Positions 1 through 6,481 of a DNA stretch of 7,471 bases are shown one piece after another; position 1 is the stretch's first letter, and each line of letters begins with the position of its first letter. The position numbers were made by a program, and so were the translations under genes. The notes beneath the pieces were generated by a model. The model did not search any database. It was given only the letters and a program-made list of their open reading frames with translations, and was not told where the DNA came from. This DNA comes from Flavobacterium psychrophilum (GTDB lineage: Bacteria; Bacteroidota; Bacteroidia; Flavobacteriales; Flavobacteriaceae), in the NCBI GenBank assembly GCA_945872245.1, contig CAMBZB010000057.1:1-7471 (forward strand). The letters are read 5' to 3'.

Positions 1-2
1 TT

Positions 3-1565
3 GCAGATGATTTGGGCATTATGGATATACAGTCCTATGCAAACCATTTCACGAAAACGGACACTACAAAAATGTTCTATGAAACACCCTACATAAACAA
101 ACTTATGGCTGAAGGCACCTCTTTTTCTCAGGCCTATGCAAACCAGCTATGCTCACCAACAAGGGCAGGAATCCTAACAGGTAAATATGCCGGGAGATTG
201 GGTTTTACCACGGCTATGCCTTCAAGACCCACTTATTACAACCAAAATTTACCTGTACCCAAAGGGAATTATATTCATGATGTACTAGGACATAAGGATG
301 ATATTAGAATAGAACAGGCATTAAATAATGGCATTTCCAATTCGGCACTTCCGGCTGGTTCAGCAGTAGATCAGGGTCGTGATGAGGTTACCATTCCAGA
401 ATCATTAAAGGACTACACCTCTGCCTTTATTGGTAAGTGGCATGTCGGAGGATTTGGCGCTGAAGGGTACCAACCAGGTAATCAAGGATTCATCCCTTTA
501 GCTTGGTTCGATTCCGGCGGATCAACCTATTTCGATTGGAGAAAAGACTGGAACAACAAATCTAAAAAAGACTTCCCTAAAATGCCACAAGAAGAATGGG
601 CCATTGGTGGTGCAGGAGAAGAATCTGACGAAAAATATCTAACGGATGACCTCACTCAAAAGGCATTGACTTTTATTGAAAAAAGTTCAAAAGAAAAAGA
701 CAAACCTTTCCTCTTATATTTTGCACACTTTGCCGTCCATTCTCCCAATCAAGGAAAAGAGAGAGAAATAGCTCATTTTGAAGGTAAGGCCACCAAAGGC
801 TGGAACAATCACAAAGACCCTGTTTATGCATCGATGTTAAAAAGTATGGATCGGTCGGTCGGTCAAATTTTAGATAAGTTGAAGGAAATGGGAATAGAGA
901 ATAACACCTTGGTCGTATTCATGTCAGACAATGGAGGGATAGATTGTAAAATAACACCAAATAAGGATGGAACCGATAACAGTCCATTTTTAGGTGGAAA
1001 AGCCTGTTTGACCGAAGGGGGAATTCGAGTGCCATTAATTTTTAGATGGATGGGAAGGATAGAAGCTGGAAAATGGGTTGACGTGCCCGTAGATTATACA
1101 GATCTGTATCCAACACTTATGGAAGCTGCTGGTTATGATACCAAAGCCATTATCAATAAGCTTTCTCTTGATGGACAAAGTATTATTCCTTTACTTTCTG
1201 ATAGGGTAAACAAACATAAATCGTACACTAAGAAAACACATTACTGGCACTATCCCTTTAATGTAATTTACAATAGTCCGTTTGAAAGTCTTCCCTTAAC
1301 TCCAAATTCGGCCATTCGTGATGGTGACTATAAACTCATTTTCGATTGGTACGGCAGGTTCTATTTATTCAATATTGAAAAAGACCCTTATGAAAAGAAC
1401 AATTTAGCCTCTAAAATGCCCTATCTAGCCAATACAATGCATAAAAAATTGATGGTTTGGTTGAAGGCTAATGTGGAAAAAAGGTATTGGCCTACCGTTA
1501 ATGAGAATTACAATCCCAAAAAAGAAGTCAGAAAAACACCTTTTGTTGATCTTTTTAGTAATTAA
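3..1565 (+). CDS. S1-family (formylglycine-dependent) sulfatase, N-terminus off the left edge
   Basis: This enzyme would hydrolyse sulfate esters, most likely on a polysaccharide or oligosaccharide, in the periplasm or at the cell surface. The reading frame is open from base 3 and begins Ala-Asp-Asp-Leu-Gly, the metal-binding Asp pair that sits near the N-terminus of S1 sulfatases, so only a signal peptide and about 20-40 residues should be missing. Counting the Leu codon at 12-14 as residue 1, visible motifs are CSPTR at 47-51 (C47 becomes formylglycine, bases 150-152), GKWH at 141-144, the catalytic-type His in AVHSP at 241-245, the metal-binding SDNGG at 305-309, and K330 followed by TEGGIRVP. 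The C-terminal part is the usual small domain with a TDLYPTLMEAAG segment. All key residues are present, so it should be active. It ends in TAA. The next gene lies almost 500 bases away, so the sulfatase is probably the last gene of its own transcript. The exact sulfate position attacked cannot be read from the sequence. Confidence 0.95.
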   Translation, partial: ADDLGIMDIQSYANHFTKTDTTKMFYETPYINKLMAEGTSFSQAYANQLCSPTRAGILTGKYAGRLGFTTAMPSRPTYYNQNLPVPKGNYIHDVLGHKDDIRIEQALNNGISNSALPAGSAVDQGRDEVTIPESLKDYTSAFIGKWHVGGFGAEGYQPGNQGFIPLAWFDSGGSTYFDWRKDWNNKSKKDFPKMPQEEWAIGGAGEESDEKYLTDDLTQKALTFIEKSSKEKDKPFLLYFAHFAVHSPNQGKEREIAHFEGKATKGWNNHKDPVYASMLKSMDRSVGQILDKLKEMGIENNTLVVFMSDNGGIDCKITPNKDGTDNSPFLGGKACLTEGGIRVPLIFRWMGRIEAGKWVDVPVDYTDLYPTLMEAAGYDTKAIINKLSLDGQSIIPLLSDRVNKHKSYTKKTHYWHYPFNVIYNSPFESLPLTPNSAIRDGDYKLIFDWYGRFYLFNIEKDPYEKNNLASKMPYLANTMHKKLMVWLKANVEKRYWPTVNENYNPKKEVRKTPFVDLFSN

Positions 1566-1682
1566 TTTAAACCTATACGCTTTCGTGGCTTTATGTATGG
1601 GCGTGAAATCTTTGTTTGACTTTATCAATATGTTGCAAGAAACCTTATGTGACATACATTGCCTGATAATTAGATCTAAAAA

Positions 1683-1699
1683 GAGAGTGAAATACTCTC
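1683..1699 (+). terminator. Small perfect hairpin downstream of the sulfatase gene
   Basis: GAGAGT at 1683-1688 pairs perfectly with ACTCTC at 1694-1699 around a five-base loop. A G-T wobble could extend the stem by one pair. It lies about 118 bases after the sulfatase stop. Only three T residues follow shortly after, so it is not a classic intrinsic terminator. It may be a 3'-end stabilising hairpin, a weak terminator or chance. Confidence 0.25.
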
Positions 1700-1984
1700 G
1701 GTTTGAAATATGACGGAGTGGATAGCATTATCATTTGAAAAAGGAATATTGTAGCGGAGAAAATTATACGAACAGACACCCAAAAACGGTAGTAGGAAAA
1801 ATAAATTTTATTTAAAAAAATATTTTAAAAATTAATATGAAAATCAACTTTATTATCAACACTAAGAGGGCGGAAAACATAAACATTACATAAAAACTGT
1901 ACGGTGCAGGATAGTATTAAAAAAAAAATAAGCAGAAATTAGCACTAAGAATGGAGTTATTCCAAATGGATTTTTTTAAAAACC

Positions 1985-2023
1985 AATATTAAATTTGTCC
2001 AACAATATTTAATTTATCTGTTG
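1985..2023 (+). promoter_or_regulatory. Probable Bacteroidota promoter with a direct repeat upstream of the FAH gene
   Basis: TAAATTTG at 1990-1997 fits the Bacteroidota -7 element TAnnTTTG exactly. A clear upstream TTTG box at the expected distance is missing; only a T-run at about 1971-1977 is there. A 12-base direct repeat with one mismatch overlaps it: AATATTAAATTT at 1985-1996 and AATATTTAATTT at 2004-2015, 19 bases apart. CAACA at 2000-2004 and TGTTG at 2019-2023 form a short inverted pair around the second copy. The arrangement would suit a regulator that binds two helical turns apart, but the AT richness makes chance similarity likely. The A-rich leader just before the ATG at 2057 has no Shine-Dalgarno motif, as is normal in this phylum. 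Confidence 0.4.
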
Positions 2024-2056
2024 CACTTATTACATGAACTTACAAAAATAAAAAAT

Positions 2057-2911
2057 ATGAAATTAATACGTTTTGGTGAAGCAGGGCAAGAGAAACCAGG
2101 CATCTTAATTGGAGAAAAACGATTTGATGTTTCCTCCCTTGTTACTGATTACAATGAGTCCTTTTTTGAACAAAACGGATTGGAAAAATTAAAAAAGGCT
2201 TTAGAAAATAATCCTACGTTGCAGGAAGTGGATGCATCTGTTCGTTTAGGCTCTGCGGTTGCTAGACCTTCAAAAATTATCTGTATTGGGCTAAATTATG
2301 TAGATCATTGTCGTGAAACTAATGCGCCGATTCCAGATGAGCCGATAATTTTCTTTAAATCGACTACTGCTTTGTGTGGGCCAAATGATGATTTAATCAT
2401 TCCAAAAAATAGCGAAAAAACCGATTGGGAAATTGAGTTGGCGTTTGTTGTAGGAAAGAAAGCCAGTTATGTTGAAGAAGACGATGCGATGGATTATGTA
2501 GCCGGTTATTGCCTTCACAACGATTATAGTGAAAGAGCTTATCAACTAGAACGTGGCGGACAATGGGCGAAAGGAAAAGGATGTGATACTTTTGCACCAC
2601 TCGGCCCTTTTTTGGCTACCACAGATGAAATAGCAGATGTTGATAATTTGTCGATGTGGCTAACAGTGAATGGCAAAACATTTCAAAATAGTAACACTTC
2701 TAATCTTATTTTCAAAATCCCATTCTTGGTTCATTATTTAAGTCAATTTATGACCTTGCTACCTGGCGATGTAATTAGTACAGGAACACCACCAGGAGTT
2801 GGATTGGGGATTAAACCAGAGCCCGTTTACATCAAAACGGGTGATGTTGTTGAATTAGGAATGGATGGGTTAGGATCAAGCAAACAAATGGCAGTAGCTT
2901 ACACAAAATAA
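2057..2911 (+). CDS. FAH-family hydrolase, probable 2,4-diketo-3-deoxy-L-fuconate (or -rhamnonate) hydrolase
   Basis: This cytoplasmic metal-dependent enzyme would split a 2,4-diketo-3-deoxy sugar acid into pyruvate and L-lactate, the last step of the oxidative deoxysugar pathway. The protein has 284 residues, the usual length for this branch. The ATG at 2057 is chosen because MKLIRFGEAGQEKPG is the expected N-terminus; a TTG at 2021 would add 12 unrelated residues. The FAH core starts near ICIGLNYVDH (75-84). Expected metal ligands are E125 and E127 in DWEIELAFVVG and D156 in HNDYSERA. GQWAKGKGCDTFAPLGP at 168-184 and STGTPPGVGLG at 241-251 are hallmark segments. Such proteins are often labelled ureidoglycolate lyase or plain FAH hydrolase. 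The fuconolactonase and SDR downstream favour the sugar-acid role. It is the first gene of the cluster, and the next (broken) gene starts two bases after its stop. Confidence 0.88.
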   Translation: MKLIRFGEAGQEKPGILIGEKRFDVSSLVTDYNESFFEQNGLEKLKKALENNPTLQEVDASVRLGSAVARPSKIICIGLNYVDHCRETNAPIPDEPIIFFKSTTALCGPNDDLIIPKNSEKTDWEIELAFVVGKKASYVEEDDAMDYVAGYCLHNDYSERAYQLERGGQWAKGKGCDTFAPLGPFLATTDEIADVDNLSMWLTVNGKTFQNSNTSNLIFKIPFLVHYLSQFMTLLPGDVISTGTPPGVGLGIKPEPVYIKTGDVVELGMDGLGSSKQMAVAYTK

Positions 2912-2913
2912 TT

Positions 2914-3251
2914 ATGGCGATGCAAAATATTGTCTAGCGTTAGATTTGAAAGATGATGAACAATTGATGGCAGAATACAAAGCCTACCACCAAAAAGTAT
3001 GACCAGATATTTTAGAAAGCATCAAAGATTCAGGTATTGAGGCGCTTGAAATTTATTGCTTTGGAAATCGTATGTTTATGATTATGGAAGCCAACGACCA
3101 TATTTCGTTTGATAAAAAATCGGCTCTAGATACCAATAACCCCAAAGTTCAGGAATGGGAATACTTGATGTGGAAGTTTCAACAAGCCTTACCTTGGTCA
3201 AAACCGGGTGAAAAATGGATGTTAATGGAAAAAATATTTGAACTCAAGTAA
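2914..3251 (+). pseudogene. L-rhamnose/L-fucose mutarotase (RhaM-like, COG3254 type), broken by frameshift and nonsense
   Basis: The intact enzyme would interconvert sugar anomers, feeding the correct form to the dehydrogenase. Reading frame 2913-3251 gives a clear RhaM-family protein: YCLALDLKDDEQLMAEYKAYH, then PDILESIKDSGIEALEIY, GNRMFMIMEAN, NNPKVQEWEYLMWKFQQALPW and KPGEKWMLMEKIFEL. Two lesions are visible. First, the only sensible ATGs (2914 and 2920) are in another frame and hit a TAG within eight codons. One extra A in the AAAA run at 2924-2927 would restore Met-Ala-Met-Gln-Lys-Tyr-Cys and about 112 residues. Second, TGA at 3000-3002 stands where the family has Trp in the HxxxWP motif, four residues after the likely catalytic His; TGG to TGA is a single change. 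The rest is well conserved, so decay looks recent. The gene was clearly co-transcribed with the FAH gene. Sequencing error could explain one lesion, less easily both. Confidence 0.88.
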
Positions 3252-3278
3252 AAATTAAATTCTTGGTAAAAATTTTAA

Positions 3279-3344
3279 CACAAAGTCCACAAAAAAGGCA
3301 CAAAGCTCACAAATAGAATCTGTGAAAATCTTTGTAATCTGTGG
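3279..3344. repeat. Intergenic CACAAAG repeat block with ATCTGTG/ATCTTTG motifs
   Basis: Two 20-base units lie head to tail, each starting with CACAAAG (3279 and 3299) followed by a second CACAAA-like stretch (3288 and 3308). They are followed at 3318-3344 by three ATCTKTG-type words: ATCTGTG, ATCTTTG and ATCTGTGG. ACAAAG at 3300-3305 is complementary to CTTTGT at 3330-3335, and CCACA at 3287-3291 to TGTGG at 3340-3344, so the two halves could fold together. I recall similar CACAAAG and ATCTGTG strings as common dispersed intergenic elements in Flavobacteriia, but this is memory, not a search. It fills most of the 114-base gap between the mutarotase remnant and the lactonase gene, and may contain no promoter of its own. 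Confidence 0.5.
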
Positions 3345-3365
3345 CAAAAAAACCTTGACGATTGA

Positions 3366-4196
3366 ATGAGAAAAATAGACAGTCATCAGCATTTTTGGAA
3401 ATACCATCCAGAAAAAGACGCTTGGATTTCGGATGATATGAAAGTAATTCAGCGAGATTTTTTACCCAAAGATTTAGAACCATTGCTGAAAGCAAATCAT
3501 ATTGATGGCTGTATTGCGGTACAAGCCGATCAAAGCGAAGAAGAAACCTATTTTTTACTTCAACTGGCAACAGAAAATTATTTCATAAAAGGGGTTGTGG
3601 GTTGGGTAGATTTGTGTGGGCAAAATTTAGAATCGAGATTAGAACATTTTGCCCAATTCGATAAAATGAAAGGATTTCGGCATATCTTACAAGGAGAAGT
3701 GGATGATAATTTCGTTTTAACGGAAGATTTTTGTAGTGGAATTGCAAAATTAGAAAAGTATAATTTTACCTATGATATTTTAATTTTACCTAAGCATTTA
3801 GCTGTGGCTTTTGAGTTTGTAAAAAAATTTCCCAATCAAAAATTTGTAATCGACCATTTGGCAAAACCTGATTTTAAAAATCAAGAATTTTCGGAATGGG
3901 AAAAAGGAATTATAAAAATAGCGACTTGTCCGAATGTTTATTGCAAAGTTTCGGGTTTAGTTACCGAAGCCGGTTGGAATAACTGGACTGAATCCGAATT
4001 TATCCATTGTTTGAATTTTGTAACCAAAGCCTTTGGAATCAATCGTTTGCTTTTTGGTAGCGATTGGCCCGTGTGTTTATTGGCAGCTAATTATACCCAA
4101 ACATTGGAAATTGCAGAAAATTATTTTTCTACATTTTCAGAAACTGAACAGGAGAAATTTTGGAGCGGAAATACTATAAAATTTTATAATTTATAA
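3366..4196 (+). CDS. Amidohydrolase-family lactonase, probable L-fucono-1,5-lactonase
   Basis: The enzyme would hydrolyse L-fucono-1,5-lactone (or a similar aldonolactone) to the free sugar acid in the cytoplasm. The 276-residue protein is of normal length for the PF04909 amidohydrolase 2 lactonase group. The start is fixed, because a TGA lies directly before the ATG in frame. It opens MRKIDSHQHFW, with the metal-binding HxH pair at H7 and H9. FRHILQGE at 104-111, FVIDHLAKPD at 160-169 (H164) and FGSDWPVC at 230-237 (catalytic-type D233) follow in the usual order, and GNT at 268-270 is the typical C-terminal cap. No key residue is missing. It lies 114 bases after the mutarotase remnant and 11 bases before the SDR gene, with which it surely forms an operon. 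L-rhamnono- or L-galactonolactone are possible alternative substrates. Confidence 0.88.
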   Translation: MRKIDSHQHFWKYHPEKDAWISDDMKVIQRDFLPKDLEPLLKANHIDGCIAVQADQSEEETYFLLQLATENYFIKGVVGWVDLCGQNLESRLEHFAQFDKMKGFRHILQGEVDDNFVLTEDFCSGIAKLEKYNFTYDILILPKHLAVAFEFVKKFPNQKFVIDHLAKPDFKNQEFSEWEKGIIKIATCPNVYCKVSGLVTEAGWNNWTESEFIHCLNFVTKAFGINRLLFGSDWPVCLLAANYTQTLEIAENYFSTFSETEQEKFWSGNTIKFYNL

Positions 4197-4207
4197 AAAA
4201 AATAAAA

Positions 4208-4987
4208 ATGAATTTAGACTTAAAAGACAAAGTCGTTATAGTAACGGGCGGAGCCAAAGGAATAGGTTTGGGAATTTGCAAAGTATTAGCTATAGAAGGA
4301 GCGATTCCAGTAATTATTGGAAGACAAGAGGGCGATAATCAAAAGGCAGTCAGGGAAATTGAAGCTTTAGGATTTAATGCTAAATCTGTTCAGGCAGAAC
4401 TTACCAATCCAGAGGAATGCGAAAAAGCCATTCGGCAAGTCGTTGCACAATGCGGACGAATTGACGGTTTGATAAATAACGCAGGCGTAAATGACGGTGT
4501 AGGTCTTGAATCAGGAAATTATACTGACTTTATGGGTTCGTTACACAAAAATTTGGTTCATTATTATTTAATGGCACATCACGCCTTGCCAGAATTAAAA
4601 AAATCAAGGGGAAGTATTGTCAATATTGGCTCCAAAACAGCGGATACTGGACAAGGAAACACTTCGGCTTATGCGGCTTCAAATGGCGGACGCAACGCTT
4701 TAACCCGAGAATGGGCGGTCGAATTATTGCCTTATAGCATTCGGGTAAATGCGGTAATTGTGGCAGAATGTTATACCCCTTTATACGAAAACTGGATACG
4801 AACTTTTGACAATCCAGAAGAAAAATTAAGAGAAATTGCCGACAAGATTCCGTTCGAAAGACGAATGACATCTGCCGAAGAAATAGCCAATATGGTTGTT
4901 TTTCTTTTATCTGAAAAATCGAGCCACACTACGGGTCAATTAATTTATGTGGATGGTGGTTATACACATTTGGATAGGGCATTATAA
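4208..4987 (+). CDS. SDR-family dehydrogenase, probable L-fucose dehydrogenase, with Asn at the catalytic Lys position
   Basis: A cytoplasmic NAD(P)-dependent classical SDR of 259 residues. In this cluster it would oxidise L-fucose to the 1,5-lactone used by the upstream lactonase; the alternative is 2-keto-3-deoxy-L-fuconate dehydrogenase, which would feed the FAH enzyme. Visible elements are the TGGAKGIG cofactor loop at 13-20, NNAG at 90-93, the catalytic-type S142 in VNIGS, and Y155 in SAYAASN. The usual YxxxK is YAASN here: AAT at 4682-4684 encodes N159 instead of Lys. The rest, including NALTREWA (163-170), IRVNAV (178-183) and the C-terminal GQLIYVDGGY (243-252), is intact, so this does not look like decay. 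From memory, close Bacteroidota relatives share this Asn, but I cannot check it. The 11-base A-rich gap after the lactonase indicates one transcript. It is the last gene of the plus-strand cluster. Confidence 0.85.
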   Translation: MNLDLKDKVVIVTGGAKGIGLGICKVLAIEGAIPVIIGRQEGDNQKAVREIEALGFNAKSVQAELTNPEECEKAIRQVVAQCGRIDGLINNAGVNDGVGLESGNYTDFMGSLHKNLVHYYLMAHHALPELKKSRGSIVNIGSKTADTGQGNTSAYAASNGGRNALTREWAVELLPYSIRVNAVIVAECYTPLYENWIRTFDNPEEKLREIADKIPFERRMTSAEEIANMVVFLLSEKSSHTTGQLIYVDGGYTHLDRAL

Positions 4988-5050
4988 AACTAGTGTTTTT
5001 TTTTATTCATTTAAAATCTTGCTTTTTTAACATTTATTCAAGTATTTGAA
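4986..5050. terminator. Convergent gap with weak AT hairpins, possible bidirectional termination
   Basis: The 78-base gap separates the converging SDR and isomerase genes. On the plus strand AAAAC (4986-4990) can pair with GTTTT (4995-4999) around TAGT, followed by a run of T through 5004, which resembles a very weak intrinsic terminator. TTCAA at 5037-5041 and TTGAA at 5046-5050 make a second five-pair hairpin, without a long T-run on either side. Both stems are poor in GC. The convergent layout is the main reason to expect termination here. Confidence 0.3.
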
Positions 5051-5065
5051 AGATAAAATTGTATT

Positions 5066-6481
5066 CTAGCAGATTTTAACTACTTCAATCCCCAAAATTT
5101 GCCCAAGTTTTTCAATTTTATGAGCTATATTTCCAACTCCAATGGCGCAATGGTGGGATGGCCCTTGTTTTGACCATTCATTCATAAACTTTTTTGCTCC
5201 TATTGAAAAACGGTATCGGCTGTTGGTATTGCCGATTTCGAGAATTGGCCCCGCCACTGATTCCCCTTGGGCAACCAACAGAAATACTCCATCTTTGCCT
5301 TCAACGACAGAAAGTAAAGTAACTGGACCATGTTTTACTGTCATTTGGATTGATAATCCTTTTCCAGGTTTTCCGTGATACACTGAAAGCGGCACCAATT
5401 TTACAAGTCCTTCGGCAATGGTAGAATGCGCCGGTCCGTCATGACCGAGCATTACAATATCGTCTTTGAAATCCATAAGGTAAAATTCAGAGAAAGAACC
5501 TCCAGCACCAAATTCAGACATAATTTTCATAGCCTGAGCATTTTTCACTTCTAACTCGCCGGCAATAGGAATGTTTTTGCCTGTTAATAATGTATTTCCA
5601 GCAATTACAGAAGTTACTATATTTTCGTAGTCGTTGCCGGATTCGCCTTCGTAATAATATGCCATTGAACCCAGATTGCGTTTTTTAACCAACATATCTA
5701 AAGCTACCGAAGTACGTGCAGCACGCTCGATTTCTACAGTTTCACATTCTGGTGACACATCAAAGGCGATGGCAAACTCCTCAATTTTAGACTGAACCTG
5801 AATTGCAGTAGCTTCATCTCTGTATTTTTTCAGCTCACACATTTCGAGCAGTTCGATGTGGGTGCCAAATACAGATGATTGTTTGGTCAAGTCTGAGTAA
5901 ACATCGAGCATTCCGCAGTAATAATGCCCCAAAACACCTAAACGATTATTTCGCATGGCTGATGCAACATGGGCTGCTTCTGTCCATGCTTGAATTTCGG
6001 TCCAAGCTTCTTCGTCCTGAAGGTATCCCGTCACAAAGTCGTATTGAATTCCTGAACGGTTAAATACATTTGCAATTTCAGGTACCGAACACGATTGGCA
6101 ATGTTCGAGCCATACACCGGTCATCTTGCCGCGATCCCCCAAGTTGTTGAATGCTTCGTAATCAAGTTCTGCAACTGGTTGCAGGTTGAGAATGACTACT
6201 GGAACTTTAAGCTTTTGCGCTACAGGCAATACGGTTGAAGATAATGCATAGGTTGAAACAAATAGAAATACGATTTCTACATCTTGCGATTTCAGGTAGT
6301 CTGCAGCTTCGCGAGCTCTAACAGGGTTGTCAATCATACCGGCATCTATAACCTCAACACCATATTTGGCAATGCGATTATTAATCTGTTTTTGATACGT
6401 TTTCAGATTGTCGAGCAATCCATCGAATTGTGGCCAATAGGTATCGAGTCCAATTCCAAATAATCCTACTTTAGTTTTCAT
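5066..6481 (-). CDS. L-arabinose/L-fucose isomerase-like protein (AraA-type aldose-ketose isomerase)
   Basis: This cytoplasmic metal-dependent enzyme would isomerise an aldose to its ketose. The 471 residues are close to the roughly 500 of AraA. The N-terminal half (MKTKVGLFGIGLDTYWPQFDG, then VEIVFLFVSTYALSSTVLP at 68-86 and VPVVILNLQP at 93-102) has the Rossmann-like fold of the family. Metal and active-site residues of AraA appear to be kept: an acidic residue in YYYEGESGNDYE (275-286), E332 in SFSEFYLMDF, H347 in LGHDGPAH, and H443/H444 in PSHHCAIGVG. Similarity to true AraA is only moderate, so the substrate may be L-fucose, L-rhamnose or another sugar rather than L-arabinose. Its ATG lies inside the end of the upstream glycosidase gene (11-base overlap), which suggests coupled translation and a shared substrate. 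It ends in TAG. Confidence 0.8.
   Translation of the reverse strand: MKTKVGLFGIGLDTYWPQFDGLLDNLKTYQKQINNRIAKYGVEVIDAGMIDNPVRAREAADYLKSQDVEIVFLFVSTYALSSTVLPVAQKLKVPVVILNLQPVAELDYEAFNNLGDRGKMTGVWLEHCQSCSVPEIANVFNRSGIQYDFVTGYLQDEEAWTEIQAWTEAAHVASAMRNNRLGVLGHYYCGMLDVYSDLTKQSSVFGTHIELLEMCELKKYRDEATAIQVQSKIEEFAIAFDVSPECETVEIERAARTSVALDMLVKKRNLGSMAYYYEGESGNDYENIVTSVIAGNTLLTGKNIPIAGELEVKNAQAMKIMSEFGAGGSFSEFYLMDFKDDIVMLGHDGPAHSTIAEGLVKLVPLSVYHGKPGKGLSIQMTVKHGPVTLLSVVEGKDGVFLLVAQGESVAGPILEIGNTNSRYRFSIGAKKFMNEWSKQGPSHHCAIGVGNIAHKIEKLGQILGIEVVKIC

Larger units (their letters stand above)
1566..2056. other. Long AT-rich intergenic region without a gene
   Basis: No convincing coding region is present on either strand. 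Short open frames here are extensions or antisense shadows of the sulfatase end. Composition is close to A/T only around 1795-1850 and 1920-2056. The left part could hold the 3' end of the sulfatase transcript, with a hairpin at 1683-1699. The right part holds the likely promoter of the sugar-acid cluster. I found no tRNA-like fold, transposase remnant or recognisable riboswitch. Confidence 0.6.

Noticed and set aside
1566..1620. Segment after the sulfatase with words such as TTTCGTGGC and ATCTTTGTTTG, reminiscent of the CACAAAG-type repeat
   Set aside because: The likeness is vague and the spacing does not match the block at 3279-3344. Without a genome search I cannot call it a copy.
1425..1713. 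Short open frames on both strands over the sulfatase end and the following gap
   Set aside because: They mostly overlap the well-supported sulfatase in other frames, and their translations show no recognisable domain.
1795..1850. Near-pure A/T stretch that could suggest an origin or attachment site
   Set aside because: No iterons, DnaA-box-like series, flanking repeats or integrase are present. AT-rich intergenic DNA is ordinary in this kind of genome.
2021..2056. In-frame TTG that would extend the FAH protein by 12 residues
   Set aside because: The added residues do not resemble the family N-terminus, and MKLIRFGEAGQEKPG from the ATG at 2057 does. The stretch overlaps the likely transcription start region.
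2999..3040. ATG overlapping the TGA in the mutarotase remnant, as a possible restart
   Set aside because: It is in a different frame and meets a stop after about a dozen codons, so it cannot restore the mutarotase.
3307..3570. Minus-strand open frame over the lactonase start
   Set aside because: It lies opposite the conserved HxH region of the lactonase and shows no domain of its own; it is an antisense shadow.
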